Below, one piece after another: positions 17,309 through 24,742 of a stretch of DNA of 47,930 nt (its first letter is position 1; the number at the start of each line of letters is the position of its first letter). The position numbers and the translations under genes are program-made. The DNA is from B1SED10-225 sp964501415 (GTDB taxonomy: Bacteria > Bacillota_I > Bacilli_A > Izemoplasmatales > Izemoplasmataceae): assembly GCA_964501415.1 (NCBI GenBank), contig CAZCSL010000010.1:1-47930 (forward strand), in the 5' to 3' direction. The notes under the pieces are model-generated. The model was not told where the DNA came from, ran no database searches, and worked only from the letters and a program-made list of their open reading frames with translations.

Positions 17309-17938
17309 TTATGGTTCCATGATTTTAGTGTCTTTTTCAAACAAATACAGTATAAAATAGGCATAAAAAGCCACGATGCCTAGTAAAATCAAAAATGGTG
17401 AGGTCCATAATAAAAAGACGACAAAAGCGCTATATACAAAAATGACGATAAACCGTTTGATGTTTTTCATCACCACAAATAGCGCAAAATTGAACGTTGC
17501 TCTAAGGGTAATGGGTTCACTTTGTTGGGCTTTAATCAAAAACATGACCATGAAGATAATCATGACATAAAGCGAGATGAATATGAAAGAAAACAGTAAG
17601 ATTAAAGATAAGAAGCCTTCTTCTAGTTCCGTACCGATATAAAGGATAGCTGTAACATTCATATAAGCCAAAACCGCAAACGGAATTAAAATGAGTAAGC
17701 TTTTTAATCCAAACCCAATGTGGGCCTTAAGATAGGAAAAATAGCGAGACAAACGGTCGATTTGCCTTCCTTCCTTAAAATCGATTAACATGGAAAAAAG
17801 CGCCGTTAAGGCAATCACAAAAAAGACACCTGAGGTTGCGATGACCGTGATTATAAACATCAAATTCAAGAGGATCAATTCTAAAGCAAGGTTTAGACTT
17901 CTAAAAAAGCCTATTTTAAATCTAGAAGGTTCAGACAT
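17309..17938 (-). CDS. YesL-like (DUF624) membrane protein
   Basis: The 209-residue protein has an N-terminal FKIGFFRSLNLALELILLNLMF-type segment and about five to six helices. The Thr/Ser-rich helix (TVIATSGVFFVIALTALFSML, in parts) and the loop IDRLSRYFSYLKAH fit the DUF624/YesL family. Members often sit in sugar ABC transporter operons of Bacillota, but their function is not known. Here it is co-transcribed with the LacI regulator, 14 bases ahead of it. GGTGAT precedes the ATG. Confidence 0.75.
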   Translation of the reverse strand: MSEPSRFKIGFFRSLNLALELILLNLMFIITVIATSGVFFVIALTALFSMLIDFKEGRQIDRLSRYFSYLKAHIGFGLKSLLILIPFAVLAYMNVTAILYIGTELEEGFLSLILLFSFIFISLYVMIIFMVMFLIKAQQSEPITLRATFNFALFVVMKNIKRFIVIFVYSAFVVFLLWTSPFLILLGIVAFYAYFILYLFEKDTKIMEP

Positions 17939-17953
17939 AGTATCACCAAGTTT

Positions 17954-17970
17954 ATTATATCAAAGCTTTT
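17954..17970 (-). promoter_or_regulatory. Promoter of yesL-lacI with an operator-like core
   Basis: On the minus strand TATAAT (17959-17954) is preceded by TGA, an extended -10; no good -35 is visible. The 9-mer AAAGCTTTT (plus strand 17962-17970) lies in the spacer and matches the core of the palindrome at 16215-16230. This suggests autorepression, although the motif is short and AT-rich. Confidence 0.5.
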
Positions 17971-17985
17971 AAAAATCGACACGGT

Positions 17986-19401
17986 TTATTGATGGCGATG
18001 AAACCACGTTTGTAAAATATTCAAGTTGCTTAGTTCCATATCCTTTAAGACAAACGTTTGATGAGAAGGACTCGATAAGACGGTAAAATTAAAAGAAGAT
18101 AAGCTTCTAAGCCGCTGCAAAGGGTTTTGACGGTGTTCAATGGCTTGGATATGCTTTTTAAGAGCGATATTGGTTTGTTTGGCCAATACTCTGGTTCTTA
18201 AAACCATCGTGTCTTCATCATGATAAAGTCCCCCGTTTTTATATCTTAAGTAACCCAGATAAAGGCTAATGGGCAACGCAATTAAAAGCCATAGCGTCCA
18301 TACAAAGAAGAAATAAAGTGGGCTGAGAAGCAAAAATGGTATTAAAGCGCGAATTAAATAGCGTCTTAACGCTCTTTTTGGCAAGGGTTCTAACTTAAAG
18401 GTCACGTTATATTGCGGGGTCAGTTTATGTAAGAAAGCTTGTATTTCATTACGCTTTAACAAAGGCATTAACGTGACTTTGTACTGCGGTTCATAAGCGC
18501 TGCCCCCAGCGACATTGCATTCGATGGTCGCAAGGTTAAACGGTTCTCTAAACAACCCTTCTATAATACTGATCGCTTGAATCCGGTGGGCCTTCAAACG
18601 AAACGTTTTTTGCACGATTAACCCTCTAGTAATGATGATTTCATCTTGGGTGGTCTCAATGGTGAAAAAGGCAAATCGAATAATATAACGGATGATGGAT
18701 ATCACCCAAGAGATCAAAAATACCACCGCAACCATCAGGGCAATAAACAAAAAGCTCATCGCCAAGACTGAATCATATAAGCGGTCTAAAACCGTATCTG
18801 GCAAAAAAACAAAGGCTTGAGAGAAAAAGACACCAACAATCGAGAATACGACGCCGATACCACCCGAGGTTACCCCCGCTAAGAACAACGTATTAAACGG
18901 TACGGATAAAACTTTTTCTCTTTGTTCTTCAACAGACGTTTCTTCCTCACCTTCAGTTTGACTTAAATACGTTTGAATCCGGTTGGCATCGGCTTTACTT
19001 AAAGCAGCTAAATACGCCTCAGCCTCACTTTTAGAACCGGCCGTCTCAACCCTTAGTGAGGTCAAATTAAAGATTCTTAAAATGATACCCGCTTCCAAAT
19101 TGGTCGTTTGCACGCGTTCTTTTTTAATGTAACGGCGCTTTTTAACGATGATACCACTTCTGATATTAAGCGCATTATCACTAAGCTTATAACGATAAAA
19201 AAACCACTGTATACTACTATAAATAGGAGCCAATAACACGACCGCTAGGGGAAAGATAAACGTCCCGATATTAAAATCACCGCGTTGACCAAACTGTGTT
19301 TGTAATAACACGATAAATACAATCGGTAGTAACCAACTTCTAAGTTGCGCCAAAAAGTTGGTCAATATCATGATGGGGTGTTGGCGACGATAATCAGACA
19401 T
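17986..19401 (-). CDS. YdbT-like membrane protein with bacterial PH (bPH2) domains
   Basis: The protein of about 471 residues alternates paired helices with beta-rich soluble segments. The bPH2 hallmark (SGIIVKKRRYIKKERVQTTNLEAG, then LRVETAGSK, in parts) appears near residues 80-125, a second at TRGLIVQKTFRLKAHRIQAISI (near 270), and a third, weaker, near the C-terminus (RTRVLAKQTNIALKKHIQAIEH). This matches B. subtilis YdbT, whose gene is next to ydbS as here. The pair is membrane-bound and its role is still poorly defined; a link to tolerance of antimicrobial compounds has been reported. Starts at 19410 (GTG), 19407 or 19401 (ATG) are possible; all overlap the ydbS-like gene. Confidence 0.85.
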   Translation of the reverse strand: MSDYRRQHPIMILTNFLAQLRSWLLPIVFIVLLQTQFGQRGDFNIGTFIFPLAVVLLAPIYSSIQWFFYRYKLSDNALNIRSGIIVKKRRYIKKERVQTTNLEAGIILRIFNLTSLRVETAGSKSEAEAYLAALSKADANRIQTYLSQTEGEEETSVEEQREKVLSVPFNTLFLAGVTSGGIGVVFSIVGVFFSQAFVFLPDTVLDRLYDSVLAMSFLFIALMVAVVFLISWVISIIRYIIRFAFFTIETTQDEIIITRGLIVQKTFRLKAHRIQAISIIEGLFREPFNLATIECNVAGGSAYEPQYKVTLMPLLKRNEIQAFLHKLTPQYNVTFKLEPLPKRALRRYLIRALIPFLLLSPLYFFFVWTLWLLIALPISLYLGYLRYKNGGLYHDEDTMVLRTRVLAKQTNIALKKHIQAIEHRQNPLQRLRSLSSFNFTVLSSPSHQTFVLKDMELSNLNILQTWFHRHQ

Positions 19402-19879
19402 CTTCATCACTCAGTGCAGCCAATGAAGAAATTTGACGGCGTAACGCTCTGGCGGTGTCAAATTTCAAGGCTGGGATTTTATGCACGGTCCCCGCCGTTG
19501 ATATCGATAACGTCGCTAGGTTAAAAAAGCGCATGATGGGACCATGTTCGGTATCGACGTGTTGAATTTTGGCCATTGGAATCAAGCTTCTGGTGATGAT
19601 GATCAAACCATATTGAATATCAATATCGTTTTCCGTTATTTCATAGCCCCAGTAATACATTCTGATGATTGGTATCACAATCACTTGAACCACACTGATC
19701 AACGCTAAAACGATAGCTAAAATAAGGATGGTAAAAAAAGGTAGATCCACCACAAAGTGACGGAACAAAATAAAGCCAACCCATAGTAAAACATAGCCAA
19801 GTGTATACACTAGCCCTTTTAAGCGCCAGGCTTTGATTGCTTTTTCGTCTAATCGTTCTTTGGGACGGTCAATTTTCAT
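19394..19879 (-). CDS. YdbS-like bPH2-domain membrane protein
   Basis: This 161-residue protein has two membrane helices (near residues 20-65) and one bacterial PH domain (YWGYEITENDIDIQYGLI, then TRSLIPMAKIQHVDTEHGPI and LATLSISTAG). It is the short partner of the YdbT-like protein and overlaps its start. I use the ATG at 19879, which has GGAGGT at ideal spacing. The ATG at 19894 is in frame but lies next to the terminator stem of the upstream gene. Confidence 0.87.
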   Translation of the reverse strand: MKIDRPKERLDEKAIKAWRLKGLVYTLGYVLLWVGFILFRHFVVDLPFFTILILAIVLALISVVQVIVIPIIRMYYWGYEITENDIDIQYGLIIITRSLIPMAKIQHVDTEHGPIMRFFNLATLSISTAGTVHKIPALKFDTARALRRQISSLAALSDEDV

Positions 19880-19895
19880 ATCGGATACCTCCATA

Positions 19896-19932
19896 AAAAA
19901 AGTGATATGTCACGTTATCATATCACTTTTTT
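19896..19932 (-). terminator. Terminator after the c-di-GMP enzyme gene
   Basis: A perfect 14-bp inverted repeat (19896-19909 with 19919-19932) with a 9-base loop ends in six A:T pairs, giving a T run on either strand. It lies 26 bases past the stop of the gene at 19959 and just ahead of the ydbS-like ribosome site. Confidence 0.88.
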
Positions 19933-19958
19933 ACAAACATCACAAGAGCATGCAGGGG

Positions 19959-22325
19959 TTAATTTAAGACCTCATTGACAAAAACATCCACTAGCTTTTC
20001 ATCAAACTGTGTACCCGAGCACGCTTTTAACTCTTTAACGGCTTCTTCTTTGTTTAAAGTCCGCTTATAAGGTCGGTGCGAAGTCATCGCTTCATAAGCA
20101 TCAACCACCGCGATAATCCTAGAGATTAGCGGTATTTTATCTCCTTTTAAGCCATGCGGATAGCCTTTTCCATCGATGCGTTCGTGATGATAAAGGGCAT
20201 GTTCAGCCAAATCAGAATATTGGTCCGCCGCTCTTAATATTTGATACCCTGTCTCGGTATGTTTTTTGACAATATCGTATTCTACAGCGGTTAGTTTCCC
20301 AGGTTTTCTTAAGATATCATCGGGAATCGATATTTTTCCTATGTCATGAAACATAGCCGCCATTTCGAGATCTTTTAATAAGTCTTGATTCAGCCTTAAG
20401 GCTTGGCCGAGTTTTTTAGCATAAAAAGCCACTTGCTTAGAATGCACCTTTTCCTCTTCATATTTATCGGTCAAGGTTTGCATAATAGCGCTTATGGTTT
20501 GATTGCGTGCGCTGATGCCCACGCTTAGTTTTTGTTTGTACATATTATCTTCTGCGGCTTTAATCATGGCGTTGATAGATAAGTTTTCATCCTGTTTAAT
20601 TTTAAAACCTATCGCCACAGAAAGCTTGACGTTGTACAATTCCAACCTGTCAATTTTCTTTTGTATCAGTGCTTTTAGTTCTTCCATGGCTTTTTGATTG
20701 GTTTTAGCTCGTATAATCGCAAACTCATCGCCACCGATACGCGCGACAATATCGCTTGTTTGAGTAGATTCCTTTAAGACTAACGCCGTCTTTTTTAATG
20801 CTTCATCTCCAACATCATGCCCATAGGCGTCGTTTAGGATTTTGAGCCCATTTAAATCGATATTCATAATCGCCAAGGGATAGTTGGATGGATGGTCTTT
20901 TTCGCTTAACTGTTTGGCAAAATAGCGCCGGTTATGAATATTGGTCAAATGATCATGAAAGCTTAAAAACTCGATTTCTTTTTGTTTTTGCTTGCTTTGA
21001 GTAATATCTCGGCTAATACCTACTGCCCCGATAATCGACTGGTCCGTATCATACATCGGAGAAATCGTTGATTCAAAGAAGTAAACCTTACCAGACGAGG
21101 TTTCATACTGCCACTCATAACGACCGCTATGTCCCTTTAAGGCTTCTTTGTAGATTTGATCGCGTTCTTTTCCGCTTTGCCCAAAAATTTGTAAAACGGT
21201 TTTACCAAGAATATCTTTTCTTTTGTGTTCTATCTTAGCTAAACCGTTTCCATAAATAGAGACAAAGCGTTTGTCGTTGTCGATTTCAAAGATGATATCA
21301 GCCGTAGAATTGATTATTCTAGAAAGGCGTTGTTTTTCTTTGTTTAAGGTTTTTTCTAAGCGTATTTTTTCACTGACGTCTCTAAATACCAACACAACGC
21401 CTTGCAATTGTTTTTGTTCATCGTATATCGGAGAGGCCACATCTTCAATATGGCGGGTTTCGTCGTTTTTTGTCACTAGGATGGTGTGGTTTTTTAATTC
21501 AACGGCCTTTTGCGTTTTAAGCACTTTTTGAACGGGTGATGCTAAGGCTTCATGGGTTTTTTCATCATATATTTTAAAGATATCGTCAAAAGCCTTACCC
21601 ATGACTTCTGATTTGGACCACGCTGTAATCCGTTCACTGACAGGGTTAAATTCGGTAATTAATCCCTCTTTATCGGTGGTGATAACGCCATCGCCGATAG
21701 AGATCAAGGTAGCTTTTAGTTCTTGTTTTTGTTCGAAGATGGCATCGGCTTGGGCTTTTAAGACCTCTTCGGTTTTTACTTGTTCGTTGATGACTTCTGT
21801 ATATATGATTAATCCCCCAATGGTGCCATCACTTTGATACCAAGGCCTGGCTTCCCATCTCGTCCAATCAACGGAGCCATCCTCTTTTGGATAAGGGTCG
21901 CGGTCTTGTTTAAAAACGTTGCCTTCTAGTACTTTTTGATGGACATCGCGCCATTTTTGGGGTAAATCGGGGAAAACCTCATAATGGTGTTTGCCGATAA
22001 TGTCTTTATCTTTGACGCCATATTGTTTAAGGTATTGTTTTGAGACGTAAACATAATTTAAATCCTTATCATGTATAGCAACCGCCGCATTATTATGTTC
22101 GATGACATAATCAAGTAGCTTATAGCCATGGGTGTGTTGTTGTTTTAAACGGCGTATTTTAAAATAACCAATCATAAATATGACCAAAGCCAAAAATAAA
22201 AAAACCCACATGAGAAAAAACCATGTCGATGGTTGGTTAGTAGTTTCACTTTGTGCATGCAAAGAAATAGGAAAAATGACCATCGAAATAATAGCCAAAC
22301 ACATCACCTTAAATAGTTTATGCAT
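19959..22325 (-). CDS. PAS-GGDEF-HD-GYP dual-domain cyclic-di-GMP enzyme
   Basis: The 788-residue protein begins with a signal-like helix (residues 4-24), then a membrane helix (35-54), three PAS domains (about 65-185, 200-325 and 330-450), a GGDEF domain (453-607) and an HD-GYP domain (608-788). The diguanylate cyclase signature is intact (IGGDEF, 530-535), but the RxxD inhibitory site just upstream is absent (QTSD). The phosphodiesterase motifs MFHDIGK (His660, Asp661) and HHERIDGKGYP (713 on) are complete. It may therefore make and break c-di-GMP under control of signals read by its PAS domains. It is monocistronic. AAGGGGG precedes the ATG, and TAGAAT with an upstream TGA may be its -10. 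Confidence 0.93.
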   Translation of the reverse strand: MHKLFKVMCLAIISMVIFPISLHAQSETTNQPSTWFFLMWVFLFLALVIFMIGYFKIRRLKQQHTHGYKLLDYVIEHNNAAVAIHDKDLNYVYVSKQYLKQYGVKDKDIIGKHHYEVFPDLPQKWRDVHQKVLEGNVFKQDRDPYPKEDGSVDWTRWEARPWYQSDGTIGGLIIYTEVINEQVKTEEVLKAQADAIFEQKQELKATLISIGDGVITTDKEGLITEFNPVSERITAWSKSEVMGKAFDDIFKIYDEKTHEALASPVQKVLKTQKAVELKNHTILVTKNDETRHIEDVASPIYDEQKQLQGVVLVFRDVSEKIRLEKTLNKEKQRLSRIINSTADIIFEIDNDKRFVSIYGNGLAKIEHKRKDILGKTVLQIFGQSGKERDQIYKEALKGHSGRYEWQYETSSGKVYFFESTISPMYDTDQSIIGAVGISRDITQSKQKQKEIEFLSFHDHLTNIHNRRYFAKQLSEKDHPSNYPLAIMNIDLNGLKILNDAYGHDVGDEALKKTALVLKESTQTSDIVARIGGDEFAIIRAKTNQKAMEELKALIQKKIDRLELYNVKLSVAIGFKIKQDENLSINAMIKAAEDNMYKQKLSVGISARNQTISAIMQTLTDKYEEEKVHSKQVAFYAKKLGQALRLNQDLLKDLEMAAMFHDIGKISIPDDILRKPGKLTAVEYDIVKKHTETGYQILRAADQYSDLAEHALYHHERIDGKGYPHGLKGDKIPLISRIIAVVDAYEAMTSHRPYKRTLNKEEAVKELKACSGTQFDEKLVDVFVNEVLN

Positions 22326-22479
22326 AAATCCCCCTTATAAACCTTTTAAATCATGGCTTATCTCTTATATTCTATCAAAATAAACTTAAAAAAGAAACGC
22401 AGTACATCAAACGGTGTTTATCAAAACCGAAAACCTGTTCTCAAAATAGTGAATAAAATCTAATGGAAAAGCGTATCTT

Positions 22480-22508
22480 TTGACTTAAAATAACGGTAGT
22501 GCTATAAA
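22480..22508 (+). promoter_or_regulatory. Promoter of the cytochrome b5-like lipoprotein gene
   Basis: TTGACT (22480-22485), 17 bases, and TATAAA (22503-22508) with a TG at the extended position form a near-consensus sigma-A promoter about 20 bases ahead of the AAGGAG ribosome site. Confidence 0.8.
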
Positions 22509-22530
22509 CATAATATAAAGGAGTGGTATC

Positions 22531-22881
22531 ATGAAAAAGATAACTTTATTTATGATGTTAGGTGTTTTTTTAGTAGCGCTCGCAGCTTGTAACGGTGATG
22601 ATGATCTCAATAGACGCGAAGATGAAAACGACGAGATTGAGTTAAGAGAATTTACGCTTGAAGAATTAGCCCAATATGATGGAGAAGATGGCCGCGATGC
22701 TTATGTGGCGGTTGATGGTTATGTCTATGATATGACCGATTCAGCTCAATGGCAAGAAGGCATGCATCAAGGCAGAGTCCAAGCCGGCCAAGATTTAACC
22801 GATGAGATTGACAACGAATCCCCGCACGGACGGGCTAATTTAGATAGAGTCCCGAAAATTGGCATTATCGTCGATGATTAA
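22531..22881 (+). CDS. Lipoprotein with cytochrome b5-like heme/steroid-binding domain
   Basis: A lipoprotein signal ending LAAC (Cys20) is followed by a very acidic linker and a compact domain of about 75 residues. The order FTLEELAQYDG, AYVAVDGYVYDMT, W-x4-GMHQG, G-x-D-L-T and SPHG, then a P-x-IG end, matches the predicted heme/steroid-binding family COG4892 (cytochrome b5-like). The two His (in MHQG and SPHG) are the likely axial heme ligands. It would sit on the outer face of the membrane. The convergent gene encodes a heme-flavin transmembrane reductase, so the two may form one electron route, though that is inference from proximity. Confidence 0.85.
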   Translation: MKKITLFMMLGVFLVALAACNGDDDLNRREDENDEIELREFTLEELAQYDGEDGRDAYVAVDGYVYDMTDSAQWQEGMHQGRVQAGQDLTDEIDNESPHGRANLDRVPKIGIIVDD

Positions 22882-22884
22882 TGT

Positions 22885-22915
22885 AAAAATACCGCTATTT
22901 TGCGGTATTTTTTTT
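22885..22915. terminator. Shared terminator of the b5-like lipoprotein and reductase genes
   Basis: An 11-bp stem (22885-22895 with 22902-22912) with a 6-base loop is followed by a run of T, and its left arm starts with A residues, so it can act in both directions. The reductase stop codon starts at the inner edge of the stem. Confidence 0.88.
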
Positions 22916-24223
22916 AGCTTTTAACTTGCGGTAAAGGCGTTTAATCAAACCTTCTATGTCTTGAGCTAGCGTGCCTGTAAAGCTAAACGCTTCAAAGACA
23001 AACGCTTGATGCTGATCGGTTTTTCTAAAAGCTTTTTTTAAGGCTTTTGCCATAGGCACAGGGCCACACAAGAATACGGTAGGATTGTCTTTAAGATCAA
23101 TTTTATCTAAATTTAAAAAACCATCTTTATCACTTTCTGAAAATTTCAACGTGAAGTTGGGATATTTTTGTGCCAGCGATGTCAAATAAGGTAGATGAAC
23201 CGCTTCTTTCTTTTGTTTGACTGAATAATACAAAGTAATGTCTTGTTTTATGTCGCTTTGGCTTCTCAAATGGCTCAAAAATGGGGTGATACCAATGCCA
23301 CCAGCTAACCAGACTTGTTTATTCGGATAATCATCAAAGGTCATATGACCAAATGGTTTAGTTAAGGTGATGGTATCTGATTCTTTTATGTGCGTTTTTA
23401 TATCTTGTGTAAAATCACCTAACGCTTTAATAGTGAAATAAATATGCCCATTTTTAACCCCAGAGATTGAAAAAGGATGCGGACTAGCATTAAAGGGCGC
23501 TTTGTCAATTTTGACAAACGCAAATTGACCGGTTTTAAAGGCGTAAGCTTGATGCATTTTCACTTCTAGTTCAGTAACATCATCTGCTGGATGACTGATG
23601 TTTTCAATCGTCCCTTGATATTTAAAGGCGTGTTTTCGATACAAAAGCATCATATACACACTAGATGAAATGCCGGTTAAAACGAGTGCCATCATAAATA
23701 TCCCTAAAAAACTAAACGCCATCAACTCATAAGAACTGATGAAAAAAGCATGATAAACCGCCATAAGATAGGGGATAATCATCAAACGATGCAGCAATCT
23801 AAAATGTTCATACTTCATATAATTAGCCAATAAGGCTAAAACGATTAAAAAGATTAAAAGATTGCGGGCCCAAGGACCCATAGGGCCTGCTTCAACGAAC
23901 AAGTTAGGATTAAAATCTTGAATGATCAAATGGGTGTTTTGACTATGCAAAAAAATCATAATCAGTACAATAAAAGCAAGTAAGCGGTGCATCAAATAAA
24001 CGTTTTCAAGCCCCTGAAAAAGCCAATTAACCAATGGGTTTTTCGTCGCGAGAAAAAAGTTAAATGTAAGGACAATAATGATGTTGGACGCCATCATTTG
24101 CATCATGGTTGAATCAAAGGTTTGCGTTATATCAGAAGCGGCACTGAACCAAAGCAAAGCATTGATTCCCATGAGTAAGACTAGAAATAACAACCCTCGC
24201 CAAGACGTTATTATAAATCGCAT
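22895..24223 (-). CDS. Ferric-reductase-like transmembrane flavocytochrome
   Basis: The 442-residue protein has about six membrane helices in its first 200 residues. Paired histidines (His79/His93 and His145/His158) are spaced as in bis-heme ferric-reductase and NOX domains. A soluble FNR-type module follows: FAD motif HPFSIS (249-254), GGIGITPFLSHL (NAD(P)H pyrophosphate site, 308-319) and CGPVPMAKAL near the C-terminus. It should carry electrons from NAD(P)H through FAD and two hemes to the outer face. The start at 24223 is set by AGGAG 8 bases upstream; the longer frame to 24286 has no ribosome site. It converges on the b5-like lipoprotein gene. Confidence 0.9.
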   Translation of the reverse strand: MRFIITSWRGLLFLVLLMGINALLWFSAASDITQTFDSTMMQMMASNIIIVLTFNFFLATKNPLVNWLFQGLENVYLMHRLLAFIVLIMIFLHSQNTHLIIQDFNPNLFVEAGPMGPWARNLLIFLIVLALLANYMKYEHFRLLHRLMIIPYLMAVYHAFFISSYELMAFSFLGIFMMALVLTGISSSVYMMLLYRKHAFKYQGTIENISHPADDVTELEVKMHQAYAFKTGQFAFVKIDKAPFNASPHPFSISGVKNGHIYFTIKALGDFTQDIKTHIKESDTITLTKPFGHMTFDDYPNKQVWLAGGIGITPFLSHLRSQSDIKQDITLYYSVKQKKEAVHLPYLTSLAQKYPNFTLKFSESDKDGFLNLDKIDLKDNPTVFLCGPVPMAKALKKAFRKTDQHQAFVFEAFSFTGTLAQDIEGLIKRLYRKLKAKKNTAK

Positions 24224-24268
24224 TGACATCGCTCCTATACTTTTTATATCGTGTGTTGCTTTGTTTGC

Positions 24269-24280
24269 ATTATACCATAA
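24269..24280 (-). promoter_or_regulatory. Extended -10 promoter of the reductase gene
   Basis: TGGTATAAT on the minus strand (TATAAT at 24274-24269) is a perfect -10 with the TG extension. No good -35 is seen. It lies about 45 bases before the reductase ATG. Confidence 0.65.
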
Positions 24281-24329
24281 AAACAACCTCTGATACGAGC
24301 CATTTCTATTGGTAGTCTATAAGCCAAGA

Positions 24330-24363
24330 AAAAACCAAAGCAGCTAAAGGCCCTTTGGTTTTT
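24330..24363 (-). terminator. Terminator of the small basic-protein gene
   Basis: An 11-bp inverted repeat (24330-24340 with 24353-24363) with a 12-base loop ends in T6 on the minus strand. It is separated by 7 bases from the stop codon at 24371 of the small reading frame, and no other gene needs it. Confidence 0.8.
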
Positions 24364-24370
24364 CACGTTT

Positions 24371-24538
24371 TTACCACGAATGTGGCGTTTTTTGATTCTC
24401 TTGTTGTATGGGACGTTTAAACGTTTGTGGGGATGGGTCTTCTTTTTTTGATTTAACCAATGACTTAACAAGAGCTTTACGTCTTGCTCTTTTTCTTATC
24501 CCTCGTTTAAAACGTCTTAACAAACGATTATTCCAGAT
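24371..24538 (-). CDS. Putative 55-residue, arginine/lysine-rich protein with a non-ATG start
   Basis: This frame has no ATG. It is supported by its context: an extended -10 promoter at 24572-24580, a Shine-Dalgarno site TAAGGGGG (24553-24546) that pairs fully with the 16S tail if one G.U pair is allowed, a 7-base spacer, then ATC at 24538, an open frame to TAA at 24371, and a terminator 7 bases later. ATT at 24544 and TTG at 24523 are alternatives with worse spacing. The predicted protein begins IWNNRLLRRFKRGIRKRARR, continues KALVKSLVKSKKEDPSP and ends QKTPHSW. Its basic half could be an amphipathic helix binding nucleic acid or membrane. I recognise no family. A non-coding RNA is the main alternative. 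Confidence 0.5.
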   Translation of the reverse strand: MWNNRLLRRFKRGIRKRARRKALVKSLVKSKKEDPSPQTFKRPIQQENQKTPHSW

Positions 24539-24571
24539 TAAAATCCCCCCTTATTTCAATCTGTCAACCAC

Positions 24572-24599
24572 ATTATACCATTTTTTATTTGAAAATCAA
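24572..24599 (-). promoter_or_regulatory. Promoter of the small basic-protein gene
   Basis: TGGTATAAT (TATAAT at 24577-24572) is a perfect extended -10, with TTGATT (24599-24594) at 16 bases as -35. The transcript would start near 24565 and carry the Shine-Dalgarno site at 24553-24546 after a leader of about 12 bases. Confidence 0.7.
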
Positions 24600-24688
24600 A
24601 CTAGTCTATATACTGCCTTCTCCTTTTGGTTTTTTCGAGTATGTCGCTTCTTTTAGATTGTAGGTAAGCTTTTTCATAGGCATTCACA

Positions 24689-24717
24689 TTGCATTTTTTG
24701 CATTTACATTTTATAAT
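24689..24717 (+). promoter_or_regulatory. Promoter of the MacB-like exporter gene
   Basis: TTGCAT (24689-24694), a 17-base spacer and TATAAT (24712-24717) lie 25 bases ahead of the ATG at 24743. TAGGAG serves as the ribosome site. Confidence 0.8.
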
Positions 24718-24742
24718 TTAGCCACGTGTAGGAGATGATGTT

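Noticed and set aside
24244..24471. A 75-codon ATG-started frame on the minus strand overlapping the reductase promoter and the small basic gene
   Set aside because: It runs through the terminator at 24330-24363 and the reductase promoter, has no ribosome site, and its composition is unlike neighbouring proteins. The non-ATG frame at 24371-24538 explains the region better.
24408..24656. An 82-codon plus-strand frame in the same spacer
   Set aside because: It has no ribosome site and lies antisense to the supported promoter-gene-terminator unit.
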